Source: a virus. From it: a DNA stretch of 37,757 nt. The stretch spans positions 1-37,757 of the IMG/VR virus record IMGVR_UViG_3300030108_005783, one strand, 5' to 3'. The notes beneath the pieces were generated by a model. That model was not told the origin of the DNA and did no database searches. It worked only from the letters and a program-made list of their open reading frames with translations. Each line of letters starts with the position of its first letter. Position 1 is the first letter of the stretch. Made by a program: the position numbers and the translations under genes. This document shows positions 30,625-37,757 of this stretch, piece by piece.

Positions 30625-30900
30625 ATGGACGCTGAAGACCCTAGAGATAAAGAATTAAGAGAACTAATTGAAGAAGCTCTTAAGCTTAATGTAGGGGAAA
30701 GAAAGAAGATTAAAGGTCAGCGTGATATTGCAGATAGAGTTGTAGCTATATTACAGGAATATCTAGATAGTTTTATCTTATTAGGGTATGATATGGAAGG
30801 TAATGCATTGCAACTTAAATCAGCTAGCTCATCACAACAGCACGAAGCCTTAAACTCCATACTTATTAAGTACTTTTCTTCCGAAATAGGGAGAATGTAA
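30625..30900 (+). CDS. Small helical protein, unknown
   Basis: The protein has 91 residues, charged and helical (EDPRDKELRELIEEALKLN, RDIADRVVAILQEYLDSFI), with a Ser/Gln linker. No domain is recognised. The stop overlaps the next start (TAATG). Confidence 0.65.
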   Translation: MDAEDPRDKELRELIEEALKLNVGERKKIKGQRDIADRVVAILQEYLDSFILLGYDMEGNALQLKSASSSQQHEALNSILIKYFSSEIGRM

Positions 30901-31163
30901 TGATTCGTAAAAAAATTCAAAAAAGAGACGTATACGCGTGTAAAACCGGTGATTATGCCGGTCAAATGTTCATAATTATTAAAGAATCTAAGAATTCTAT
31001 TGAATGTTTAAGTATTCCTGAAGTTAAAAACATTAAAATACCTATAGATTCGTTTGAAACCGGAAGGAACAGTAATATAATTGAATATGTAGAGACTATT
31101 CCTAAGTCTGTATATAAAATTAGTAAAGCGCAATACGAAAAAAATGAAAACACTAATAATTGA
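30900..31163 (+). CDS. Small basic beta-rich protein, unknown
   Basis: The protein has 87 residues and is basic. Strands KRDVYACKTGDYAGQMFIII and SIECLSIPEVKNIKIPID suggest a small SH3- or KOW-like barrel, by pattern only. The last 20 bases overlap rnh, and the start overlaps the previous stop. No function can be assigned. Confidence 0.65.
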   Translation: MIRKKIQKRDVYACKTGDYAGQMFIIIKESKNSIECLSIPEVKNIKIPIDSFETGRNSNIIEYVETIPKSVYKISKAQYEKNENTNN

Positions 31164-32007
31164 TGGTAATAATCTTATTCACCGTACTTTTCATACTGCT
31201 AATTTACAAAAAAAGCGATACGAAAACGCCGATGTAGCCGGTCTTCATATATATTTTAGTATAAATGCTATATATTCTTATGTAAAGCGTTTTTTACCTG
31301 ATAAAACTATCATTGTTTGGGATGAGAAGGTAGATTATCAAAAGAATAAACGAAAAGAACTATCTAGTGAGTATAAAGGTAATAGATCAAGTGATAGTAC
31401 CCCGCATCAAAATAACGAAGACATAAAGCTTATATGTAAAACTCTTGGTATACCTTCTATATTTCCTAGAGAGCTGGAAGCTGATGATATAGTTGCTTAT
31501 ATTTGTAGAGAAACTAAGGGTAAAAAAGTAATTGTATCTGTAGATAGAGATTTTCTTCAACTAGTTAATGAAGATACTATTTTATTTGATCCGATTAGAA
31601 AAAAATATTTTGAAAAAGAAAATTTTGAAGAAAATACCGGGTTTAAAGATATATATGATTGGTTTACAGCAAAATGCTTAACTGGGGATAAGTCAGATAA
31701 TGTATCTGGTATACCTGGATTCGGTAAAGTCAAAGTTAAAAAGTTTCTCAGCGGAGAACTTAAACTTACTACTGAGCAAGAAGAGAAATACTTTAGTAAT
31801 CGCGATTTATTTAGATTAGATCTATATGAAGACTTTATTAACGAAAAAACTTATTATAAAAGTCAATTAGATAATACTGAACTTGGAGATTATAAGCTTT
31901 TTTTGAGTCTAGTTGAAAAATATAATATGGTTAATATTATAAAACGTAAAGATCATTGGTATGAAACGTTCTTTTTAAATACCTTTTTAGATTCTATAAA
32001 TGATTAA
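31144..32007 (+). CDS. rnh: 5'-3' exonuclease / RNase H of the FEN family
   Basis: T4 RNase H removes RNA primers from lagging-strand fragments. The 287 residues (T4: 305) carry the FEN acidic clusters: LIIDGNN (D7), VWDEKVDYQKNKR, ELEADDIVAYI, VSVDRDFLQL, and TGDKSDNVSGIPGFGKVKVKKF, the last being the helix-two-turn-helix DNA-binding and metal site. It lies in the T4-like order with gp61 next, overlapping it by eight bases. Confidence 0.92.
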   Translation: MKTLIIDGNNLIHRTFHTANLQKKRYENADVAGLHIYFSINAIYSYVKRFLPDKTIIVWDEKVDYQKNKRKELSSEYKGNRSSDSTPHQNNEDIKLICKTLGIPSIFPRELEADDIVAYICRETKGKKVIVSVDRDFLQLVNEDTILFDPIRKKYFEKENFEENTGFKDIYDWFTAKCLTGDKSDNVSGIPGFGKVKVKKFLSGELKLTTEQEEKYFSNRDLFRLDLYEDFINEKTYYKSQLDNTELGDYKLFLSLVEKYNMVNIIKRKDHWYETFFLNTFLDSIND

Positions 32008-33049
32008 TCTACCTAGAGAATACGTTATACAAAAGTTTTATGAATATTCATTTAGCCCGTTGTATAATAAGTTTAATAATGTATATCAAGGCGGGTGTTT
32101 TATTTGTAAAGAAGGTGGGTCATTTGGTAAAAAGCGACGTTTTTATTATATACCTGAAAATGATAATCTGTTCTGTCATAACTGTGGCTGGTCTAGTAGA
32201 CCGTTAAAATGGGTTAAGAAGGTTACTGGTTGTTCTGATACTGAAATAATTGAAGAGCTTAAAAATTACTCGGTAGAAGTAAAGATTGAAGATGAAGAAG
32301 CTAAGCCAACTATTAAAGTCGAGACCTTACCTACGGATAGTATTAATCTGTTTGATGAGCTTCAGCGCGACTTTTATAATAGCAATGATATTGTTAGATC
32401 TGTTAGACATCTTATTAAAGAACGTAGATTAGACACTGCTGTAAATAGACCTGATAGTTTATATTTGTCTTTAACTGATAGAGTACATAAAAATAGATTA
32501 GTAATACCGTTTGTTAACGAGAAAAATAGTATAGAATTCTATCAAACGAGAACTGTACTTAATCGCGATAATAAAATAAAGCCTAAGTATCTCGGTAAGG
32601 TTGGCTCAGAAAAAACTTTATTTAATATTGATAGAGTAACTAACGATCATGATAAAGTTTATGTATTTGAAGGTCCTATTAACGCTTTCTTTACTAAAAA
32701 TTCAATAGCCGTAGCAGGTATTACTGAAAGAGGTAAGTCTTTTACTCAACGACAGCAACAACAGTTTGATAATGTCTTAAAATTCTTTGAAAGAGTATGG
32801 ATATTAGACTCTCAATGGATTGATAGAGCTTCTCTGATAAAATCTGAAGTATTGCTTAAACAAATGGAGAAAGTCTTTATATGGCCGGAAAAGTTTGGTA
32901 AAAAATTTAAAGACTTTAATGATATTGTTATGGCATGTAAGCTTGACGAGATAAAATGGGACTTTATACAAAATAATACCTTCGAGGGTATCGAAGGTAT
33001 TATTAAATTGACAGAGATAAAAAAATACTCTAATCTTAAACGTACTTAA
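32000..33049 (+). CDS. gp61: DNA primase gp61
   Basis: gp61 makes RNA primers at the fork with gp41. The 349 residues (T4: 342) start with a zinc ribbon (CFIC at 33-36, CHNC at 59-62). A linker follows, then the TOPRIM domain with VYVFEGPINAFF (catalytic Glu about 224), AVAGITERGK and WILDSQWID. The zinc and catalytic residues are intact, unlike the P-loop of its partner gp41. Its 3' end overlaps the convergent minus-strand gene by 14 bases. Confidence 0.92.
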   Translation: MINLPREYVIQKFYEYSFSPLYNKFNNVYQGGCFICKEGGSFGKKRRFYYIPENDNLFCHNCGWSSRPLKWVKKVTGCSDTEIIEELKNYSVEVKIEDEEAKPTIKVETLPTDSINLFDELQRDFYNSNDIVRSVRHLIKERRLDTAVNRPDSLYLSLTDRVHKNRLVIPFVNEKNSIEFYQTRTVLNRDNKIKPKYLGKVGSEKTLFNIDRVTNDHDKVYVFEGPINAFFTKNSIAVAGITERGKSFTQRQQQQFDNVLKFFERVWILDSQWIDRASLIKSEVLLKQMEKVFIWPEKFGKKFKDFNDIVMACKLDEIKWDFIQNNTFEGIEGIIKLTEIKKYSNLKRT

Positions 33050-33467
33050 ATTGAGGATTACCTGTCTGTGCTAAATACCCTTTAAAAGATTCTGTAACAC
33101 CAGCAAGTTCTGTAGCTACCCTTGAAATTTTTCTTTGTTCGGATTGTTTCATTCTATCAAAGACAGTATCTGGCTCTGCATTAGCTAATTTCTGTTGAAT
33201 TGAATTAGGTTCTTCACCATTAAGATAATCTAAGAATTCTTCCATCCTACCAATCCATCCTCTTAATTCGTCCTTCATAGCCTCATTTCTCTCAGCTACA
33301 GCTGATGCTGCTCTTACTGAAGGATCATCTTCACTTACCTCTACATCTAGATCAACGTCAAATTCTTCAGGGTTAGTATCCTGGTCTAATGAATTTTCAA
33401 AAGCTTCTTTTTCATCATCATCTTGTTCTTTTAGTACAGTAAAAAACCTCTTTTCAAATTTAGTCAT
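33036..33467 (-). CDS. Acidic capsid-targeting-like protein, possible prohead core component
   Basis: The protein has 143 residues, very acidic in the first half. It starts MTKFEKRFFTVLKEQ, with L12-K-E14/Q15 fitting the same rule as the left-hand cassette. After an Asp/Glu-rich linker with a VDLDVEVSEDD stretch come helical segments (RGWIGRMEEFLDYLN, SEQRKISRVATELAGV). Composition and signal suggest a prohead core or internal protein. It is transcribed alone from a late box that pairs with a divergent one. Confidence 0.7.
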   Translation of the reverse strand: MTKFEKRFFTVLKEQDDDEKEAFENSLDQDTNPEEFDVDLDVEVSEDDPSVRAASAVAERNEAMKDELRGWIGRMEEFLDYLNGEEPNSIQQKLANAEPDTVFDRMKQSEQRKISRVATELAGVTESFKGYLAQTGNPQFKYV

Positions 33468-33472
33468 ACATT

Positions 33473-33480
33473 TATTTATG
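33473..33480 (-). promoter_or_regulatory. T4-type late promoter box, CATAAATA
   Basis: Minus-strand CATAAATA ending five bases before the ATG at 33467. It is one arm of the divergent pair. Confidence 0.7.
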
Positions 33481-33486
33481 CTCTAG

Positions 33487-33494
33487 CATAAATA
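33487..33494 (+). promoter_or_regulatory. T4-type late promoter box, CATAAATA
   Basis: Plus-strand CATAAATA ending six bases before the GTG at 33501. It is the other arm of the divergent pair. Confidence 0.7.
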
Positions 33495-33500
33495 ATTTAT

Positions 33501-33833
33501 GTGGCTAACAACGGATATTACCCTTATTTTACAGGAATTGCTGATAAACAGTATTCACCTAACTTAAACACTGATGCACAAGTAAACAAGTATAAGGAGG
33601 ATGAAGCTAATCAAAAAGCACCGCCCATACTTCCTTATGAATTACAGCAGATACAGCAACTCATAGGAGATACCTTTGTCTCCCTAGCGGAACTAAGGGC
33701 TATGCTTACAGCAGCGTCTAATAAAAATGGTATAGATAGCAGTGTTATTGATAGTATTAATCAGAAAATAGATAAAGTTAATGAAATATTAACACTTGAA
33801 ATTCCTGAAGATCTATCTAAAATATCTATATGA
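33501..33833 (+). CDS. Small structural-type protein, unknown
   Basis: The protein has 110 residues from a GTG start (the overlapping ATG is out of frame). It begins MANNGYYPYFTGIADKQYS, has a Gln-rich ELQQIQQLIGDTF helix, then a coiled-coil-like C-terminus (SINQKIDKVNEIL). No family is recognised. A late box directly upstream suggests a virion or late function. The stop overlaps the next start (ATGA). Confidence 0.65.
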   Translation: MANNGYYPYFTGIADKQYSPNLNTDAQVNKYKEDEANQKAPPILPYELQQIQQLIGDTFVSLAELRAMLTAASNKNGIDSSVIDSINQKIDKVNEILTLEIPEDLSKISI

Positions 33834-34237
33834 GAATAGGTATCTCTCTTTTAATAGTTTTAGTAATATCAGCAGCATTAGGTTATGCTTTTAGAAACGT
33901 ACTAGGATTTTTCGAAACTGCTATATTAGCAGCATTTTTACAACTAATAGCTCCTTCAGTCTGGAATGCTATTTTTAAGCATAAAGAAAAAGTACTTCAA
34001 TTAGAGAGTGAAATTAATTACTTGGTAGAACTTAACACAGCAGAAGTCGACTGTCCTTGCGGTAATTACAAATTTAATGAAATTGTAGTTATAACAGATA
34101 GTACAGTTGAAAGTAAATGTCCTAAATGCGGAGGAGTTTATAGATTAGTACCTTCAGTTAAAGCAATACTTACAACTGAAGTGGTAGATGTAAATAAAAA
34201 GCCTTTCGATGATATAAAAATTGGAAAGGAAATATAA
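33830..34237 (+). CDS. Membrane protein with two TM segments and a zinc ribbon
   Basis: The protein has 135 residues. Residues 4-22 (GISLLIVLVISAALGYAF) and about 27-45 (FFETAILAAFLQLIAPSVW) are hydrophobic enough for two membrane helices. A short coiled coil follows, then a CxC...CxxC ribbon (C75, C77, C97, C100). The topology implies a membrane-anchored domain with a metal site. Holin, superinfection-exclusion or host-envelope roles are possible; none is shown by the sequence. It probably shares the late transcript of the upstream gene. Confidence 0.7.
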   Translation: MRIGISLLIVLVISAALGYAFRNVLGFFETAILAAFLQLIAPSVWNAIFKHKEKVLQLESEINYLVELNTAEVDCPCGNYKFNEIVVITDSTVESKCPKCGGVYRLVPSVKAILTTEVVDVNKKPFDDIKIGKEI

Positions 34238-34243
34238 TATAAT
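34233..34243 (+). promoter_or_regulatory. Candidate -10 elements for the 34250 gene
   Basis: Two overlapping TATAAT copies (34233-34238 and 34238-34243), the second ending six bases before the ATG. No -35 is seen, and the local AT-rich repeat weakens the case. Confidence 0.3.
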
Positions 34244-34249
34244 ATATAT

Positions 34250-34495
34250 ATGGAACGAGAATTTACTTTTAACTTAAAAGATGGTACTACTAAAAAAATG
34301 TTATTTAATGAGTTCGTTAGATGGGCTTGTTTGATAGAAGGCGTTGAAAAAGTTTCTGAGAAACTTGAAGAGGCTGGTGTTGATATGAATAAGAATGATT
34401 GGGTAAAACCTTTAGCTTTTCAAAAATATGTTGAAGAACGATATCATTCAATGAGGCATGATCTTACTGTTGAAGCTGGCTTAGGTAATATATAA
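34250..34495 (+). CDS. Small acidic protein, unknown
   Basis: The protein has 81 residues. It begins MEREFTFNLKDGTTKKMLF, a beta hairpin, then helical residues with LEEAGVDMNKNDW and FQKYVEERYHSM. No domain is recognised. It ends one base before the glycosyltransferase start. Confidence 0.6.
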   Translation: MEREFTFNLKDGTTKKMLFNEFVRWACLIEGVEKVSEKLEEAGVDMNKNDWVKPLAFQKYVEERYHSMRHDLTVEAGLGNI

Positions 34496-34496
34496 G

Positions 34497-35336
34497 ATGA
34501 AAAAGCTTACCATAGGGTTATGTGTATACGATGATTTTGATGGTATATATTTTACATTACAATCTCTAAGACTTCATCATTCAGAGGTAATGAATGAGGT
34601 TGAATTTATTATTATAAATAATAATCCTAAATCTCATCAAGGGGGTGAAATTCAAAAGTATACTAGACATATTACTGAGCCTTTAACCTATGTTGAGTAC
34701 AGCTCTTACAGTTCAACTGCATTAAGAGATAAAATTTTTACCTTAGCTAACACACCTTATGTACTGGTAATGGACTGTCATGTTCTGCTAGAAGGTGGTA
34801 TTTTAAAAAAGCTTATTGAATTTTATGATCAAGAAGAAGATAAAGGTAATCTATTACAAGGTCCTTTAATTTATGATGATTTGAATAATTTAAGCACTCA
34901 TTATGATCTAGATACTTGGGGAGCCTATATGTGGGGTACCTGGGGCACTGATAAAAGAGGAGAAAAAAGAGAAAATAAACCTTTTGAGATTCCAGCGCAA
35001 GGACTCGGTTTATTTAGTTGTCGTAAAGATGCTTGGTTAGGTTTTAACAATCAATTTAGAGGCTTTGGTGGGGAAGAAGGTTACATTCACGAAAAATTTA
35101 GACAAAATGGTAAAGTTACATTGTGCCTACCCTGGCTTAGATGGTTACATCGGTTCCAACGACCGCATGGAGTACCATATAACTGCGATTTAAAAGATAG
35201 ATTTAGAAATTATATGATAGGCTTTACTGAACTTAAGTTAGATACTAGTGAAGTAATCAAACAATTTCAAGAAGTTATCTCTTCTAAGTATATAGCTCAA
35301 GTTAAAAAGGAGCTTGGTATTACTAAGAAAAAATAG
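34497..35336 (+). CDS. GT2-family glycosyltransferase
   Basis: The protein has 279 residues. The GT-A fold is clear: LTIGLCVYDDFDGIYFTLQS, EFIIINNNP, ALRDKIFTLANTPYVLVMDCHV with the DxH metal motif at 93-95, then GLGLFSCRKDAWLGF, FRGFGGEEGYIHEKFRQNG and WLRWLHRFQRP, the order of galactosyltransferase-like phage enzymes. It is the third glycosyltransferase of the window. Donor and acceptor are unknown. The 3' end overlaps the convergent structural gene by 14 bases. Confidence 0.85.
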   Translation: MKKLTIGLCVYDDFDGIYFTLQSLRLHHSEVMNEVEFIIINNNPKSHQGGEIQKYTRHITEPLTYVEYSSYSSTALRDKIFTLANTPYVLVMDCHVLLEGGILKKLIEFYDQEEDKGNLLQGPLIYDDLNNLSTHYDLDTWGAYMWGTWGTDKRGEKRENKPFEIPAQGLGLFSCRKDAWLGFNNQFRGFGGEEGYIHEKFRQNGKVTLCLPWLRWLHRFQRPHGVPYNCDLKDRFRNYMIGFTELKLDTSEVIKQFQEVISSKYIAQVKKELGITKKK

Positions 35337-36453
35337 ATAGGCTATTATCAGGTATTAAGAAAGGAAGGCCTCTATAGTCCCCTTCTATAGTGATATTATT
35401 ATCGATAGCAAAATCATCCGCTCTTTCTTTAGGTATAATACCAATAGTTTGAATATTTAACCCTGTATCAACTAATATACCTTTAAATCTTATTGGTGTA
35501 TCAACAGAAATATTGTTATCAGTTCTAAATATGGTAATATTTTGTTTAGCTGTTTCTAATAAACTAATATTAGCTTGATCAGCAATTGCTGAAATACCTA
35601 CCGCGGTAGTAATGTTACTATTAGGGTTGAAACTATTACCTCTTGTAGTTAGAGTTTCAGTTATCACACTATCAGTAACTAAACCTTCAATATGTGGGTC
35701 TTTTAAGAAGAATTTACCTACTGATAAGGCGGGACTTGATGTTGAGACTGGTGTAGTAAACGAATAACCTACAAAAACGTCTAAATTATCAAAGTTATCT
35801 AATTCTAAAGGTAAGCTAACAGTAGTAAGTGTTTCAAATTTAGAGTTTACATTTCTATCTATAGATATTTTAGTACCTAAATTAGCATATCTAAACCTTA
35901 AAGTTGTAAAATCGTCCGAAGTTAAAGGTATAGTAGGTGAAAAAGTAGATAACTCTTCATAAAAAACTAAGCTCTTATTAAAATCTCTAATACAGAGGGA
36001 ATTTCTTCTTACTTCATGAGGTTTAACCCCGTCTCTACCATCTCTACCTGATAAACCATAAAGTCCAGTAGTATCAAAAACTATTTTAACTAGTTGACCG
36101 CTTAAGCTAGTAGAATCAATTACTAAATTTTCACTACTTTCAGTAAGAAGAGGTAAAGCTGCTTCAGAAAGCAATGAAACAGCTGATAAAGCAACACTAG
36201 GGTCTTGATCTCCGACATATTGACCCGGTAAAGAAGAAATTTCTGAGGTTAATGTAGTTAAGAACGTACCAAAAGCGTATTCAACAGCAGATTCAGGAGC
36301 TTGCCATGAATTACCTTCTAGACCTAGATCTCCAGGTACTTTAAAATCAAACGACCATACAATATCATAATTAGAATTATATCTAAAATCTTTTTCTACA
36401 AATTGATACGACCTCTCACCGGGTGGTAGCTTTATTTCGTTAGGTAGAGCCAT
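35323..36453 (-). CDS. Virion structural protein, fibre-like
   Basis: This 376-residue, Ser/Thr/Leu-rich, beta-predicted protein begins with a charged MALPNEIKLPPGERSYQFVE and contains YDIVWSFDFKVPGDLGLEG. A short collagen-like GLSGRDGRDG follows near 133-142, then many repeating beta segments (NITTAVGISAIADQANIS, NNISVDTPIRFKG, NNITIEGDYRG). This composition suits a tail or fibre protein, and the neighbouring minus-strand gene is a collar-domain protein. I do not recognise the family. It is driven by an AATAAATA box. Confidence 0.65.
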   Translation of the reverse strand: MALPNEIKLPPGERSYQFVEKDFRYNSNYDIVWSFDFKVPGDLGLEGNSWQAPESAVEYAFGTFLTTLTSEISSLPGQYVGDQDPSVALSAVSLLSEAALPLLTESSENLVIDSTSLSGQLVKIVFDTTGLYGLSGRDGRDGVKPHEVRRNSLCIRDFNKSLVFYEELSTFSPTIPLTSDDFTTLRFRYANLGTKISIDRNVNSKFETLTTVSLPLELDNFDNLDVFVGYSFTTPVSTSSPALSVGKFFLKDPHIEGLVTDSVITETLTTRGNSFNPNSNITTAVGISAIADQANISLLETAKQNITIFRTDNNISVDTPIRFKGILVDTGLNIQTIGIIPKERADDFAIDNNITIEGDYRGLPFLIPDNSLSIFS

Positions 36454-36459
36454 TATACA

Positions 36460-36467
36460 TATTTATT
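36460..36467 (-). promoter_or_regulatory. T4-type late promoter box, AATAAATA
   Basis: Minus-strand AATAAATA ending six bases before the ATG at 36453. Confidence 0.5.
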
Positions 36468-36478
36468 CCTGTATAATG

Positions 36479-36637
36479 TTAATCAAAAGCTTTTAAAATT
36501 TCATTTACCTTCTCAATTAAAATTTTACAGCTTCTGAAATCTTTTTCTTCTCCAGGTTTAAAAGAGGATTGCTCAGCTAGCTTTTTTATAAAGACAAAAT
36601 CTTGGTAATCTAATCCCTCTACAACAATTTCTTTCAT
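36479..36637 (-). CDS. Short 52-residue protein between structural genes
   Basis: A complete small frame lies in the gap between the two structural genes, eight bases after the collar gene's stop. The product begins MKEIVVEGLDYQDFVFIKK and continues as charged helices to a terminal ILKAFD. The composition is like its neighbours rather than random. There is no clear ribosome site (TTAAATATATG), so confidence is moderate. A tail-fibre chaperone or small structural role cannot be told from the sequence. Confidence 0.55.
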   Translation of the reverse strand: MKEIVVEGLDYQDFVFIKKLAEQSSFKPGEEKDFRSCKILIEKVNEILKAFD

Positions 36638-36645
36638 ATATTTAA

Positions 36646-37757
36646 TTATTCGCCGTAACCAATTATATCAACAAATACATTTGGTTGTAACCCAGGAGCT
36701 GTTCTATTTCCGTCGAGAGCAACAAATAGCTTTCTGGAAGTTCTGTTAAATCTAGCTGTAAATTGGCCTCCGTCTCCTTGTTGCGATCTACCTTGTACTG
36801 TACCACCACCGGCATCACCTAAAACAAACTTTTTAGAAGTAGCTGCAGGTAAGGCTGAATTATCAAAAGTAAAGTAGAAAGCAGCTCTATTAGGTATAGT
36901 ATACTGACAATGAATAACCTTAGCAGCTACTGGTACTATGGTAGGTAAGTCAAAACCAGTCCATGAATTAACAACAAAATCAGTACCATCATTAATTAAC
37001 TCTACCGGAGAGTCAAGGTAAACGTTTTTATAAATAGTAGCTTTAGAATCTGCGGGATATCCATCGTTATTTGATGAAAGACCTACCTCAATAGTACCAC
37101 TTAAGAATTGAGTAGCTGTATTGTCTATACGTACTCCATTTTTAGCAGCAGAAAGTGGTGTATTAAATGATATAGTTGGAGCGCTTACCTTATCATCAAC
37201 AGCTTTTATAATAAACGTGGTTGCTAAGGCAGATAATGGACTTGAACTTAAAGCACCACTAACACTAGCATTACCTTGCCCTAATCCTGAAACTACGTGG
37301 TACTCAGTACCTAAAAACGGGTCAGCTACTGCTGATCCATATAAAGTAGCTCTTGTAAAATCTGGAAGTACGAAATTATCACCAGTACCACCATATCTAT
37401 TTCCTATAACGCCTGATAAATCAGGATAATTAGTACCGGTTACAGTTGAACCATCGCATTTTAACCACCCATATGGTACATCAGCAACTGCAGATATAAA
37501 TGGTACTATTGATCCTACTGGTACTGCTCCAGCAGATGTATTTGGTACGATAGTTTCTACCACAGTAGGTAAAGCCCACCTTAATTGACCTGTAGGATCA
37601 GAAATTAATTGACTGTTATTAACTGAAGGCTTTACCGACGGGAAGTCATAATCAATTGCATTTATCTTTAACTTACTTGGTATCTCTAAATAACTTCCTG
37701 CATCTACTGTTCTTTGAGAAATACCATCTATATTAATAAAACTACTTAATGCTACTT
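36646..37757 (-). CDS. Tail-collar-domain structural protein, 5' end outside the window
   Basis: The frame is open from its stop at 36646 to the window's right edge, so the protein is partial: about 370 residues are seen. The start proposed by the first GTG (37563) is not the true start, because 64 in-frame residues precede it (including INIDGISQRTVDAGSYL and SDPTGQLRWALPTVVE). The collar domain is plain: VPVGSIVPFISAVADVPYGW, LKCDGSTVTGTNYPDLSGVI, then NFVLPDFTR. These end-of-fibre domains attach phage to the cell or complete the fibre tip. A beta-rich C-terminal part follows with GQGNASVSG and a Gly-rich stretch (GDAGGGTVQGRSQQGDGGQF). Confidence 0.85.
   Translation of the reverse strand, partial: VALSSFINIDGISQRTVDAGSYLEIPSKLKINAIDYDFPSVKPSVNNSQLISDPTGQLRWALPTVVETIVPNTSAGAVPVGSIVPFISAVADVPYGWLKCDGSTVTGTNYPDLSGVIGNRYGGTGDNFVLPDFTRATLYGSAVADPFLGTEYHVVSGLGQGNASVSGALSSSPLSALATTFIIKAVDDKVSAPTISFNTPLSAAKNGVRIDNTATQFLSGTIEVGLSSNNDGYPADSKATIYKNVYLDSPVELINDGTDFVVNSWTGFDLPTIVPVAAKVIHCQYTIPNRAAFYFTFDNSALPAATSKKFVLGDAGGGTVQGRSQQGDGGQFTARFNRTSRKLFVALDGNRTAPGLQPNVFVDIIGYGE

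Larger units (their letters stand above)
33472..33495. repeat. Perfect inverted repeat holding two divergent late boxes
   Basis: Ten-base arms (TTATTTATGC and GCATAAATAA) are separated by TCTA. Each arm contains CATAAATA pointing outward. The repeat is therefore two back-to-back late promoters in 24 bases. Confidence 0.85.

Noticed and set aside
36646-37563. Collar protein starting at the GTG at 37563
   Set aside because: The frame continues for 64 more codons to the window edge with structured, protein-like sequence, so that GTG is an internal valine.
1-37757. CRISPR array, insertion sequence or attachment site
   Set aside because: No repeated units with regular spacers, no transposase and no terminal inverted repeats were seen. 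The only notable inverted repeat is the divergent promoter at 33472-33495.

Overview
The window is an AT-rich, gene-dense stretch of a T4-like myovirus genome. The best-supported genes are T4 replication, recombination and late-transcription homologues: uvsY, uvsW, gp55, gp47, gp46, gp43, uvsX, gp41, gp59, gp32, gp45, rnh and gp61. Hsp20, several glycosyltransferases, a tail-collar protein and FolE2/QueC are also typical of marine T4-like phages (cyanophage or pelagiphage relatives). No photosynthesis gene and no tRNA was seen, so the host is not fixed by this window. The left edge cuts upstream of folE2, possibly inside its frame. The right edge cuts a tail-collar gene.

Layout. (1) 60-1571, plus: folE2 and a small conserved phage protein. 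(2) 8809 down to 1568, minus: a compact, mostly overlapping late cassette of 13 genes. Nearly all begin with a short N-terminal peptide resembling the T4 capsid-targeting sequence and ending in an [L/I/F]-x-E prohead-protease-like site. The bodies behind the peptides include an adenylyltransferase-like protein, a KxDG ligase-like protein, a PD-(D/E)xK-like protein, a GIY-YIG nuclease, a retropepsin-like protein and three very basic Cys-containing proteins. I read this as a set of proteins packaged in the head, some possibly injected with the DNA. (3) 8834-22174, plus: recombination and repair (uvsY-uvsW-gp55-gp47-gp46), a glycosyltransferase and a methyltransferase-like gene, DNA polymerase gp43, two small genes, an isolated hsp20 plus structured-RNA unit bounded by two intrinsic terminators, then uvsX and queC. 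(4) 23334-22171, minus: one acidic head-type protein. (5) 23352-33049, plus: HhH protein, glutamine amidotransferase, glycosyltransferase, gp41 helicase (broken at its P-loop), DHH phosphoesterase, a gp33 positional candidate, gp59, gp32, gp45, small unknowns, rnh and gp61. (6) 33467-33036, minus, acidic and capsid-targeted-like; 33501-35336, plus, small genes and a glycosyltransferase; 36453-35323 and 37757-36479, minus, fibre/collar-type structural genes.

How it works together. The plus-strand genes form most of a T4-type replisome, the recombination mediators, and part of the late transcription apparatus (sigma gp55, clamp gp45). The matching late promoter boxes (NNTAAATA, best TATAAATA or CATAAATA) precede the minus-strand structural genes and some plus-strand genes. 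These boxes end only 5-8 bases before the start codon. Sigma70-like promoters (TTGAAA or similar, 16 bases, TATAAT or similar) sit equally close to uvsX, gp55, gp41, gp32 and one small gene. Both classes predict leaderless mRNAs as a general strategy.

Most notable: the capsid-targeted cargo cassette, the leaderless promoter architecture, the unidentified structured RNA after hsp20, the P-loop-deleting frameshift in gp41, and a QueC with a displaced zinc-cysteine set alongside FolE2 and a glutamine amidotransferase.
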